In this document: positions 5,748 to 13,582 of the stretch, piece after piece
Numbering within the stretch: position 1 is the first letter of the stretch
How the letters are laid out: every line of letters starts with the position of its first letter
From: JAHEJX01 sp041605955
GTDB taxonomy: Bacteria > Actinomycetota > Acidimicrobiia > Spongiisociales > UBA5794
DNA length: 26,037 bases
Reading direction: 5' to 3'
NCBI GenBank assembly: GCA_041605955.1
Contig: JBFIXI010000061.1
Coordinates: 1 to 26,037 of the forward strand
Position numbers and translations under genes: made by a program
Notes under the pieces: model-generated
Databases searched by the model: none
What the model was told of the DNA's origin: nothing
The model's input: the letters and a program-made list of their open reading frames with translations, nothing else

Positions 5748-7646
5748 CTAGTAGTCCTGCAGGATGCGCGTCTGCCGGATGTCGTCCATCCCGGGGAAGG
5801 CGCCCTCGGCGACGGCAGTGCCCAGCTTGACCTGTCGCCTGAACTCCTTGTCGGTGGGACGATCGCCGGTCAGCCGCCGCTTGATCTCGTCGCACGCCAC
5901 TTCGCTGGCCAGCTGAATCTCCTCATTGTCGTGGCGGGCCCCGTACAGCGCCGTCACCAGCATCGTGGTGGAGTGGATCACCCGTTCGGACAACTCGGCG
6001 ATGCGCGCCTGGCGGTCGGCCAGGCCGAGCTGGTGCTTGCGCATGCTGCCGTCGATCTCCAGGGCCGACTTCTGCAGCCGCTTGGCGGCGAACTCGGCAT
6101 GGTCGGCCAATGCCGCAGGCATCGGGGGCAGATCCGGCTTGCGGACAGGCCGCAGCGATCGCGGCGCCAACCACTTGCCGTACTCGAAAGCTTGGCTCCG
6201 AATCGCCCAGATAACCTTTGGATCGGTCGGGTTCATCTTCTTGATACCGGCCGCCTGTACCGCCTTCGCCATCGGCTCGAAGTAGCGCCGGCCGTGATCC
6301 TTCACGAGCGACTTGAACATCGCCATGCTCAGCATCTCCGACTCACCCTCGTAGATGGAGGGCGCCAGGAAGTCATGGACGTAGTCGCCGAAGACGTGCC
6401 CGTGCAGGAACGAACGGCCCCCATGCGTGCGCATGAGCAGATCGATGGCCGCCGTCACCTCAGCTTCGCTGCCGAAGATCTTGGCGACGATGCATTCCAT
6501 CTCGCCTCGGTAGCCCTCGTCGAGTAGCCGTGAGGTCCAGGCAACCAACGCATCGCAAGCCACGATGAGCCCCGCCAAGCGCCCCAGCCGCCGCTGAACC
6601 AGCTCGCGGGTGACGATCGGCTGGCCGTAGGTCTCGCGCTTGTGGGCCCACGGAATCATCGACGCCGCCATGATCCGCATCGAACCGGCGGCGTTGGCGC
6701 ACAGGGCCACCCGGCCCTTGTTGAGGCCGTGGTAGGCAATGGTCAGTCCGTCGCCGTGTCCGGGATCGAGCAGGTTCTCCTTCGGCACCCGGAAGCCGTT
6801 GAAGACCAACCCGTGGTTGTAGGCGTTGCGCAGGGCATGCAGCCCGTAGCGAATCAGGTGGAACTGCTCGTTCTCCTCCTCCGGCAGCTCCACCACCAGG
6901 ACTGCGGGACGGTCGTCGACCATGCACACCAGGCCGACCGTGCGGCCCGGGACCACATTGGTGATGAAGAGCTTCTTCCCGTCGATGACGTACTCGTCGC
7001 CTTCCAAGCGGGCGGTGGTCGTCAAAGCGGTTAGGTCGGAGCCGGCGCCGGGCTCGGTGAGGGCGAACGCGGACAACCGCTCCCCGCTGGCCAGCGACGG
7101 CAGGAAACGCGCTTTCTGTTCGGGCGTGCCGAACGCGCTCACCGGGTCCACTGCACCGATGCACTGGTGGACCGACGCCATGCCGGCCACCGTCGGATCT
7201 AGCGCGGACATCCGTCCCAGGAAGGACGCGAACGATGCAAAGGAGGCACCGCTCCCGCCATATTCCTTGTCGACCAGCAGCCCCCAGAATCCCACTTGGC
7301 CGAGCTCGTCGAAAGTCTCCCGACTGATCTTGTCGGCTTCGCCGAACACGGTGCCTTCGGCGATGCGGCGGCGCAGCACGTCAAGCGAGGACTCCATGAC
7401 CTTCTCTATCTCTGGATCCACATACGGGGGGCGGTAATCGAAGAGGTCGATCGGAACCTGGTCCTCCCAGATCGCCCGATGCAGGGGGCTGTGGGCGGTG
7501 CGGAACCTTTCCTCGTACAGGGCCTCGACTTCGTCGTCGGCTTTGTCCACGGCTCCGGTGGCGCGGGCCTCCGTCTCGCTCTTACCTGCCATCTCCAGCG
7601 CCATCTCGGCGAAGGACTGATCGTTGACCTCGATCTCGGACGCCAT
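5748..7646 (-). CDS. Acyl-CoA dehydrogenase (VLCAD/ACAD9-like)
   Basis: A 632-residue FAD-dependent acyl-CoA dehydrogenase for the first step of fatty-acid beta-oxidation. It is longer than the 380-residue standard members because of a C-terminal extension (from about residue 460), as in very-long-chain enzymes. Visible motifs are the FAD/substrate segment ALTEPGAGSDLTAL, the strand YVIDGKKLFITN, an RETYGQPI segment and IYEGESEM, where the Glu after Tyr is the expected catalytic base. The ATG at 7646 follows GGAAGGAG by a good distance; the longer frame from 7733 would include an unlikely leader. The gene diverges from the SOD-like gene across two shared palindromes. Chain-length preference is inferred from architecture only. 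Confidence 0.93.
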   Translation of the reverse strand: MASEIEVNDQSFAEMALEMAGKSETEARATGAVDKADDEVEALYEERFRTAHSPLHRAIWEDQVPIDLFDYRPPYVDPEIEKVMESSLDVLRRRIAEGTVFGEADKISRETFDELGQVGFWGLLVDKEYGGSGASFASFASFLGRMSALDPTVAGMASVHQCIGAVDPVSAFGTPEQKARFLPSLASGERLSAFALTEPGAGSDLTALTTTARLEGDEYVIDGKKLFITNVVPGRTVGLVCMVDDRPAVLVVELPEEENEQFHLIRYGLHALRNAYNHGLVFNGFRVPKENLLDPGHGDGLTIAYHGLNKGRVALCANAAGSMRIMAASMIPWAHKRETYGQPIVTRELVQRRLGRLAGLIVACDALVAWTSRLLDEGYRGEMECIVAKIFGSEAEVTAAIDLLMRTHGGRSFLHGHVFGDYVHDFLAPSIYEGESEMLSMAMFKSLVKDHGRRYFEPMAKAVQAAGIKKMNPTDPKVIWAIRSQAFEYGKWLAPRSLRPVRKPDLPPMPAALADHAEFAAKRLQKSALEIDGSMRKHQLGLADRQARIAELSERVIHSTTMLVTALYGARHDNEEIQLASEVACDEIKRRLTGDRPTDKEFRRQVKLGTAVAEGAFPGMDDIRQTRILQDY

Positions 7647-7710
7647 GGACACTCCTTCCGCGTTCTCGTCACAGAGTGGGGTGGGGTCACGAGGCCGTCC
7701 AGGGTCAGAG

Positions 7711-7724
7711 GTCACATTTGTGAC
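7711..7724. promoter_or_regulatory. Operator-like palindrome GTCAC-N4-GTGAC, copy 1
   Basis: GTCAC-attt-GTGAC, extended by one base on each side to a perfect 7-2-7 repeat at 7710-7725. It lies 65-78 bases upstream of the acyl-CoA dehydrogenase start. The same core recurs at 7803-7816. A dimeric regulator is inferred. Confidence 0.6.
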
Positions 7725-7802
7725 CGCGTGCACAAGCGGGGTCTCGATGCACTACGAGCGTCGCCGGCGTCGCCGAGTCGGGCTATGAGGAACCTCTCTC
7801 CT

Positions 7803-7816
7803 GTCACCCAAGTGAC
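7803..7816. promoter_or_regulatory. Operator-like palindrome GTCAC-N4-GTGAC, copy 2
   Basis: GTCAC-ccaa-GTGAC has the same arms and spacing as copy 1, placed 92 bases to its right and 101-114 bases before the SOD-like gene start. The regulator is not identified. Confidence 0.55.
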
Positions 7817-7916
7817 CCGCCTGTTCGTCTGTCTATTGGGAGGTAGTCCGGCGAAACGTGCTCCGGAGACGCCAGCCGGGCCCCTCGGTGCGAGTGGATC
7901 CGAAAAGGCGGTAGAT

Positions 7917-8411
7917 ATGACATTGATACGACAGGGCGGGCGTGCGATAGCCACGGCTCTGATGACTATGACTTTGCTGGCGACGCTCGTTCCAGCTGCG
8001 GCAGGGGGCGGTGCCTTAGTCACGCAAGGCGAATTCTCGACTTTCGCCGCAGGAGGCGACGCCGGCTACGACATTGGCGGACACGCCACGATGGTGCGTA
8101 ACGCGAACCAGACAAAGGTGACTGTTCACGTCACCGGTCTCACTCCGGGCGAAACCTACGTTTCCCACGTGCACAACCAGGCGTGCGCCGACGGCGACGC
8201 CGGGGGCCACTTCAAGCAGGATCCGCTGGGTGCATCCGAGCCACCCAACGAGATCTGGCCTGGCGATGGTGCGTTCTCGCCCAACCAAGCCGGCATTGCC
8301 AACCAGAAGGCCGCCGTGGCGTACTTCGCCAATAGCGACGCTGTCTCGGTGGTGATCCATTGGAAGACCGGCGGTGTTGCCCCGAAGGTCGCGTGCGCCG
8401 ACTTGAGCTAA
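7917..8411 (+). CDS. Secreted Cu/Zn-superoxide-dismutase-like protein, copper-only type
   Basis: A 164-residue exported protein with a signal peptide (about 1-29, VPAAA) and a Cu/Zn-SOD-like beta barrel. The four copper ligands of SodC are recognisable: His84 and His86 in SHVHN, His98 in GGHF, and His148 in SVVIHW. The disulfide cysteines correspond to Cys90 and Cys160. The zinc loop is rewritten: no residues match the other zinc ligands (two His and one Asp), as in copper-only SODs such as mycobacterial SodC. The active-site Arg that precedes the last Cys by three is Lys157 here. So superoxide dismutation is plausible but may be weak, and copper binding or a structural role is an alternative. 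ATG 7917 starts the signal peptide. Monocistronic. Confidence 0.78.
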   Translation: MTLIRQGGRAIATALMTMTLLATLVPAAAGGGALVTQGEFSTFAAGGDAGYDIGGHATMVRNANQTKVTVHVTGLTPGETYVSHVHNQACADGDAGGHFKQDPLGASEPPNEIWPGDGAFSPNQAGIANQKAAVAYFANSDAVSVVIHWKTGGVAPKVACADLS

Positions 8412-8738
8412 ATCCGGTCGGGGCACAACTGGTGTTCCGCGAGTCGCTGAGTTCGTCGACGTGGGGCCATCAACTGCGCGTGACGCGCCGGTGGTGGCCC
8501 TGCGTCGCTCTCGCTGATCATCCGGGGAGCGCCGAGCAGCTGCGAAAACGATCTGCATCGTCCCCACTGCATGCATTACCCCGGCGTCATCGACGCCACG
8601 GGCAACTGGTCGATCGTCCTGGTCCTGTATGGGAGCGGCCCCGCGCCACTGCGCTCAAGCTGAGTGTCGGTGTCGCTGCGGGTCTTGTGGCTCTAGCAGA
8701 AGGTGGCGTGTTGGGGGGATACTCGAATGGAGGTCCCA
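8412..8738 (+). pseudogene. Intergenic stretch with a relic of the lipoprotein-family Ig-like domain
   Basis: Most of this 327-base gap has no coding signal. At about 8574-8663 the plus strand encodes a segment beginning HYPGVIDATGNWSIVLVL, which matches YPADVDAEGNWSIILVL of the two full lipoproteins (about 15 of 21 positions), then ends at a TGA. Frames upstream are closed by stops (8448 and 8484 regions), so only the end of the domain survives. From about 8681 the sequence matches the region upstream of the second full gene (11860-11917), including a shared TTGTGGCTCTA and GGATACT, so the duplicated unit includes the 5' flank. Confidence 0.65.
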
Positions 8739-10223
8739 ATGAGCCGCAGATCCGCTCTCATCGTGGGTCTCGCCCTGGTCCTGGTCTTCGCCGCTTGCGG
8801 AACCGACGACACCACCCAGCCGTCGACCACCCAGCCGGCCACCACCGCCACGACTACCACCACGACTACGACCACTTCGACCACCGCGACCCCCACCACA
8901 TCATCAACCACCACCACGACCACAACGTCCACCACCACTGAGCCGCCCGATGTGACCCCACCGCAGCTGGTGATCACCGCCCCCCAACCCGGCGAGACGG
9001 TCACCACCCGCACCTACCGCTTCGCCGGTACCACCGAACCGGGTTGCACCGTCACCGCTGCCGGCCGCTATGCCGCCGACGTCGACGCTGAGGGGAACTG
9101 GTCGATCGTGCTGGTGCTCAACGAGGGTGGCAACCTCGCCACCCTCGTCGCCGCCGACGAAGCCGGAAACACCACCACCGCCAAAATCGCTGTCACCTAC
9201 CAACCGCCGCCGCAAGCCGACGGCACGGTCCTAGTGGCCAACGAGCAGGGCGTCTACCAGATCGATCCCGATGGAGAGGTCACCACGCTGATCGATGGTG
9301 AGGTTGCGTCTGCCGTCGACGACACCCGCGGCGGCTTGTTGTTCCAGACCCACAAGGGCCGCAACTGGAACGACGAAGACAACTGGTCGACCGTGATCTG
9401 GTGGGTGCCCACGGGCGGCTCGTCACCTTCTGCGCTGCTGGTCCCCACTCCGGGGACCGACCATGAGCTCACCCTGTACGACACCTATGAGACCGCCGCA
9501 GGCTTCGCGGCGCTGTATGTGCGCCACGAGGGGCACACTCCCGACGTCGACATGATCGAGCGGCTCCGCCGATTCGAATACCCCGCCCGGACCGTCACCG
9601 ACATCTACGCGTCGTCGGCTTTTGAGGCGGGGTTCGGGGAGGTATCGACCAACGAAGAGTGGATCGCCGGCACCTGGTATCAACAGGTCGGCTCCGGTTG
9701 CTTCGTTGTCGACCTCAGCGGACGGGATCTCGGTGTCGTGCCCATAGAAGCAAGTGACCGAACGTCGGACGACTATGTCCACGGGTGCGTATTGTCGCCA
9801 AACAGCGAGCTGCTCACGTTCGTTACCGACGAATACGACAGCAACATTCACGTGTCGTCGACCGTGCACCTCTGGAATCTCACCACCGACACCGAGGCGG
9901 CCCGGTTCGTCATCGACGCCGAGGCGGGGTGGGTCCAGGGAGTGGACATGTCGGCGAGGAGCATGCTGGTCAGCGTGTCCGCTGGTCCGGCGTTGCTGTT
10001 CGAGATCGACAACCCGGACGCAGCCCCGTCACAGCTCCCGATCGCAGGACGGGCCCGATTCGTCGATGAGCAGATCGAGATCGCCGGTCCCCTGGCCGTG
10101 GCCACCGCGGTCCTCGAGCTCCGCTCGGACGGGCTCCGGGTGGCCGCCTTCAGCGATCCCGCCGACGTTGTGACGAGCCGTCTCACCAGCATCCTCGGCC
10201 CACCCTCCGCGGGGGGCTTGTGA
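8739..10223 (+). CDS. Modular lipoprotein A: Thr-rich linker, Ig-like domain, beta-propeller-like C-terminus
   Basis: A 494-residue predicted lipoprotein. The signal peptide ends in a VFAAC lipobox (Cys20). A Thr-rich linker (about 24-72) follows, then an Ig/HYR-like domain (about 75-150, with PGETVTTRTYRFAGTTEPGC and GNWSIVLVLNEGGN). The C-terminal 340 residues have repeated strand motifs (VLVANEQGVYQID, STVHLWNLTTDTEAARFV, PALLFEIDNPD) like WD40/TolB-type propellers, but no family is certain. ATG 8739 follows GGAGG; the ATG at 8727 overlaps that site. The first 150 residues are nearly identical to the protein at 11918-13417, but the C-termini differ entirely. A copy of its own C-terminal half follows as a broken gene. 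Likely an extracytoplasmic, surface-exposed protein of unknown role. Confidence 0.85.
   Translation: MSRRSALIVGLALVLVFAACGTDDTTQPSTTQPATTATTTTTTTTTSTTATPTTSSTTTTTTTSTTTEPPDVTPPQLVITAPQPGETVTTRTYRFAGTTEPGCTVTAAGRYAADVDAEGNWSIVLVLNEGGNLATLVAADEAGNTTTAKIAVTYQPPPQADGTVLVANEQGVYQIDPDGEVTTLIDGEVASAVDDTRGGLLFQTHKGRNWNDEDNWSTVIWWVPTGGSSPSALLVPTPGTDHELTLYDTYETAAGFAALYVRHEGHTPDVDMIERLRRFEYPARTVTDIYASSAFEAGFGEVSTNEEWIAGTWYQQVGSGCFVVDLSGRDLGVVPIEASDRTSDDYVHGCVLSPNSELLTFVTDEYDSNIHVSSTVHLWNLTTDTEAARFVIDAEAGWVQGVDMSARSMLVSVSAGPALLFEIDNPDAAPSQLPIAGRARFVDEQIEIAGPLAVATAVLELRSDGLRVAAFSDPADVVTSRLTSILGPPSAGGL
8820..8945 (+). repeat. ACC/ACG-rich low-complexity tract (Thr linker)
   Basis: A run of Thr codons inside the lipoprotein A gene, recurring at 12000-12165 in lipoprotein B with a different length. 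Such tracts are prone to slippage and to recombination between copies. Confidence 0.8.
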
Positions 10224-10717
10224 CCGCAACGGAGCACCAGATGGAGGGCCGGGGCTGCATACTCATCGATGAGGACGGTGCCACCATCGCCAGGGCCGGC
10301 GTACCAAAGTCACCCGACTGCTTCCAGGACGAGAATTGGGATTGCGCTTACGCCTTCAGCCTTTGCGACGACGGGACACGAGTCGCCTACCTCGATCCCC
10401 AACAGCCGGCACCGACCGAAAGCCGCGTCATCCTGGTGCGCAACACCGCCACCGGCGCAGAACTGGCCCGACTTGTGGTCCCGGCGGACGTATCGGAGCC
10501 CCGGTTGGGGATTCCCGGATAGCTGTCGCTGGAGAACTCCCTGCTCCTGGTCAACCGCTCGACCGACTTCCCGCTCGGCCTGGACGAGTTCGTGGAGGCT
10601 CTGCTGTTTGATCTCGACAACCCGCCGGCCGAGTTGCGCGTGCCGATCCCCGGATGGGCTCGACTCGTCTTGACCCCGATAGATATCGATGCCCCCATCA
10701 CGCTCGGCGGCGACTAG
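10220..10717 (+). pseudogene. Orphan C-terminal copy of the lipoprotein A propeller region, with in-frame TAG
   Basis: The frame opens with GTG overlapping the TGA of lipoprotein A and encodes a 100-residue segment to a TAG at 10520-10522. The same frame then stays coding (LSLENSLLLVNRSTDF, ALLFDLDNPPAELRVPIPGW) to a TAG at 10715-10717. The whole aligns with the last 190 residues of lipoprotein A: GC-hydrophobic-D, a VRNTATGAELARLVV segment against LWNLTTDTEAARFVI, and ALLFDLDNPPAELRVPIPGWARLV against ALLFEIDNPDAAPSQLPIAGRARFV. It is therefore a diverged 3' half of another family member with one nonsense codon and no signal peptide. It could be decay debris, a silent cassette, or (if TAG were read through) a coupled partner. 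Confidence 0.8.
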
Positions 10718-10783
10718 GGCCCGCCTCGACCGGCCGGAACCAGGCACTAGCCCACGCAGCGACGGCTTCCACCGCGGGGCCTA

Positions 10784-11755
10784 TCAGAGCCAACCAGAGC
10801 GGCGGAAGAGTGCGTGCAGCCCGAGTGCAGCGCCGGCCATCACGGCGATTGCCGCCGGGAAGCCCCAGATCTCCTGGACGCCCGGCATTCGGTTGAAGTT
10901 CATGCCGAAGATACCTGCGATCAGGGTGGGGACAACTGCGACCGCAACCCACGCCGAGATCTTGCGCATGTCCTCGTTCTGGCGAACACTCACCTGGGTC
11001 AGGTTGGCCTCGAGAACGCTCGTCAGGAGATCTCGGTACTGGTCCACCAGGGATGCGACCCTGACGACGTGGTCGTGGACGTCACGGAAGTACTCGTGGA
11101 GGCCGGGTTCGACGGCCGGCACTGTCCCACGCATCAGCCGGCTCAGCGGCTCCACCAAAGGCCGCGCCGCTGCCTGGAACTCGAGCACCTCTCGCTTGAG
11201 AAAGTAGATGCGCTCTGCCGGGTTCGACCACTCATTGGAGAAGACGTCCGCCTCGACCTCGTCAATGTCCTTCCCCAGGCCGTTGAGCACGGGGAAGTAA
11301 TCGTCGACGACCTTGTCCATTACCGCATGCAGGACAGCAGACGGACCGAGCCGCAACAGGTCGGGACGACGATCGAGACTGCGGCGGACCGGGGCCAGCC
11401 GAGTTGCCTCGCCATGCCTCACGGCAACTACAAACTGCTCGCCGAGAAAGAGCAAGATGTCGCCGAATTCGATCTCCTCCTCGGCCTCCAGGTAGCGAGC
11501 GGTCTTGAGGACAACGAATATTGAATCGTCATAGACCTCCAACTTCGGCCGCTGCCGGGCAATGATGGCGTCCTCGACGGCGAGCTCGTGCAGGTTGAAG
11601 TGTGCCCGCACCTCGTCGAACTCGGCCGGGCTGGGCTCGTGGAGACCGATCCAAACGAACCCGCCGCTAGCGCGTATCTCCTTGGCAGCCTCCTCGATCG
11701 AATGCGATTCCGGATGCCGCTTGCCGTCTTGATAAACCGCACAGTCGACGATCAC
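10784..11755 (-). CDS. corA: CorA-type magnesium/divalent cation transporter
   Basis: A 323-residue member of the CorA metal ion transporter family, a pentameric inner-membrane channel for Mg2+ (some members carry Co2+ or Ni2+, or export). A cytoplasmic alpha/beta domain (about 1-160) precedes a long helix with LKREVLEFQAAARPLVEPLS. Two C-terminal membrane helices hold the signature GMN in GIFGMNFN (about residue 290) just after the first one. The usual MPE loop reads MPG. The gene starts with GTG at 11755 behind GGAAG and ends RRSGWL. It is inserted, in the opposite direction, between the two related lipoprotein genes and their relics, without any sequence relation to them. Confidence 0.93.
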   Translation of the reverse strand: MIVDCAVYQDGKRHPESHSIEEAAKEIRASGGFVWIGLHEPSPAEFDEVRAHFNLHELAVEDAIIARQRPKLEVYDDSIFVVLKTARYLEAEEEIEFGDILLFLGEQFVVAVRHGEATRLAPVRRSLDRRPDLLRLGPSAVLHAVMDKVVDDYFPVLNGLGKDIDEVEADVFSNEWSNPAERIYFLKREVLEFQAAARPLVEPLSRLMRGTVPAVEPGLHEYFRDVHDHVVRVASLVDQYRDLLTSVLEANLTQVSVRQNEDMRKISAWVAVAVVPTLIAGIFGMNFNRMPGVQEIWGFPAAIAVMAGAALGLHALFRRSGWL

Positions 11756-11822
11756 GCCAGCAATTCTTCCAGGCTGGATGCCCTAACGCCGCGGGTATCT
11801 GCCCAATCGCGTTCGCGAGGTC

Positions 11823-11917
11823 ATGAGGCCTGGCACCCCGAACTCCCCAAATACCGCTGGGCCTTGTGGCTCTAACGGGCGGTGGCGGTTGGGAGGATAC
11901 TGGAGAGGAGGTTCATC
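11823..11917 (+). other. Duplicated 5' flank of the lipoprotein family
   Basis: This segment ahead of lipoprotein B has two links to the family. Bases 11825-11841 are identical to 1783-1799 in the distant C-terminal relic. Bases from about 11860 match the flank of lipoprotein A (about 8681-8738), sharing TTGTGGCTCTA, a GGTGGCG block, GGATACT (a possible -10 box) and the ribosome site. A short frame through it encodes EAWHPELPKYRWALWL and stops. The flank likely carries the promoter copied along with the gene. Confidence 0.6.
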
Positions 11918-13417
11918 ATGAGCCGCAGATCCGCTCTCATCGTGGGTCTCGCCCTGGTCCTGGTCTTCGCCGCCTGCGGAACCGACGACACCACCCAACC
12001 GCCGACCACCCAACCGTCGACAAGCCAGCCGGCGACCACCCAGCCGGCCACCACCGCGACAACTACCACCACGACTACGGCCACTTCGACCACCGCGACC
12101 CCCACCACATCATCAACCACCACCACCACTTCGACTTCTACGACAACTACCACCGAGCCGCCGGATGTGACCCCACCTGAATTGGTGATCACCGCCCCCC
12201 AACCCGGCGAGACGGTCACCACAGGCACCTACCGCTTCGCGGGCACCACCGAACCGGGCTGCACCGTCACCGCCGCCGGCCGCTATCCCGCAGATGTCGA
12301 CGCTGAGGGGAACTGGTCGATCATCCTGGTGCTCAACGAGGGCGGCAACCTCGCCACCTTCGTCGCCGCCGACGAAGCCGGCAACACCACCACCGCCAGG
12401 ATTGCGGTGTACTACGAACGGCCCGCCCGCAACTCCGACTACTACAGCCTCGCGGGCAACACCCCCACTCGCTATCCCGACACGCCGCTGGCGATCGCGT
12501 TCGTCGATCTCGAAGACGGTGCCGATGAGTTGGTCGCCGAGTTCGGCCCGCCAGATCAAGGTTCGATCCCGGACGAGGGGCGGTGGCATCTGGGGGACGA
12601 GTCGTGGATCGCCTGGAATGCTGTTGAGGAGACGGCGCTGTCCGCTCGAGTCCGGCCGCTCGGGGAGGCACGCCTCGCTCTCTTCAACGAGATCGTGCTC
12701 GGTAGCTCCACGGTGGCCGACCTGATCGCCAAGTGGGGTGTTCCTCTTCACCTGGACTCAGGTGACAGTTGCCCGCCGTATGTGGAACCACTGGTCGAAT
12801 GCCAATGGATGAACTACACGCATTACGTGCACGAAATCAGGTTCTTCTGGCAAGCAGACGTCGAACCGGCTTCCGACTGGATATTGGAGGGAGTGCTGAT
12901 CGACGGATATTGGTGGGGCATGTACTTCATCGACAACGGTGCCGTCGGTCTCGGGAACATCACCGAGCTCTGCGATGAGCGAGGATGCCGAGTCCACTCG
13001 GACTCGACGTGGACCCATCGAGACGGAGTCACCCCGTTCTACTCCTGGGGCGCTGATTGTCTCGACGACGCGTGCGACTACGTGGCGATCTTCATAGGGA
13101 CCGCCCCACCCGATAGCGTGCCGAACGCCGAGCATTGGGGAGTGCAGACGTCGCATGCGATAGGCGGGCTGCTGCTGGCCGAGGTCGTGCCAGACCGTCG
13201 GTACGGGGTGATCGGCAGCGCGTTCGCCGGCCAGTCTTCCGATCGACCGCTGCTCGGCCCGGTCCAGGACCCCGACGTTTCGGACATCTACCGCTACCGG
13301 GAAACCACGGACCGGGATCGTTACGAGGCCTGGGAGATCGACCTCGACGCCCTCACCATCACCCGACTCGCCTGCGACGGGCCCAGCCCCGCTGACTGCC
13401 GACCGGTGTGGGAGTAG
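11918..13417 (+). CDS. Modular lipoprotein B: shared N-terminus, unrelated C-terminal domain
   Basis: A 499-residue predicted lipoprotein. Its first 150 or so residues (signal peptide, VFAAC lipobox with Cys20, Thr-rich linker, Ig/HYR-like domain) are almost identical to those of the lipoprotein at 8739-10223, at both protein and DNA level. After AGNTTTARIAV the sequences part. The C-terminal 350 residues here are rich in Trp, Tyr, Asp and contain cysteine pairs (CPPYVEPLVEC, CDERGC, CLDDAC) suggesting disulfides outside the membrane. It ends EAW, LDALTITRLACDGP, DCRPVWE, the part also found as a fragment at 1783-1890. I recognise no known domain in the C-terminus. ATG 11918 follows GAGGAGG. 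Likely surface-exposed; role unknown. Confidence 0.85.
   Translation: MSRRSALIVGLALVLVFAACGTDDTTQPPTTQPSTSQPATTQPATTATTTTTTTATSTTATPTTSSTTTTTSTSTTTTTEPPDVTPPELVITAPQPGETVTTGTYRFAGTTEPGCTVTAAGRYPADVDAEGNWSIILVLNEGGNLATFVAADEAGNTTTARIAVYYERPARNSDYYSLAGNTPTRYPDTPLAIAFVDLEDGADELVAEFGPPDQGSIPDEGRWHLGDESWIAWNAVEETALSARVRPLGEARLALFNEIVLGSSTVADLIAKWGVPLHLDSGDSCPPYVEPLVECQWMNYTHYVHEIRFFWQADVEPASDWILEGVLIDGYWWGMYFIDNGAVGLGNITELCDERGCRVHSDSTWTHRDGVTPFYSWGADCLDDACDYVAIFIGTAPPDSVPNAEHWGVQTSHAIGGLLLAEVVPDRRYGVIGSAFAGQSSDRPLLGPVQDPDVSDIYRYRETTDRDRYEAWEIDLDALTITRLACDGPSPADCRPVWE
12000..12165 (+). repeat. ACC/ACG-rich low-complexity tract (Thr linker)
   Basis: The Thr-linker tract of lipoprotein B. It is longer than the one in lipoprotein A, with extra Gln-Pro-(S/T/A)-Thr-(T/S) units at its start. 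Confidence 0.8.
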
Positions 13418-13582
13418 CGCCGACTCTGTGATGGAGCTGGCGGAAGGTGGCGGGAGGCTCTGGTCCGGCCACCGAAATCTGTCACACCCCCTTTGTACCT
13501 TGAGCGATGTCGGCCTGGCGACCCGGCGTGAACGTACACCAACAGTCGGCTCACGACTCGTCTCACCGCAGGGAATGGCACG

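Noticed and set aside
7710..7725. CRP/FNR-type binding site
   Set aside because: The arms are in the order TCACA-TT-TGTGA, the reverse of the CRP consensus TGTGA-N6-TCACA.
8814..8945. CRISPR-like or minisatellite array in the ACC-rich tract
   Set aside because: The periodicity is three bases and reads as Thr codons within a continuous lipoprotein frame; there are no spacers.
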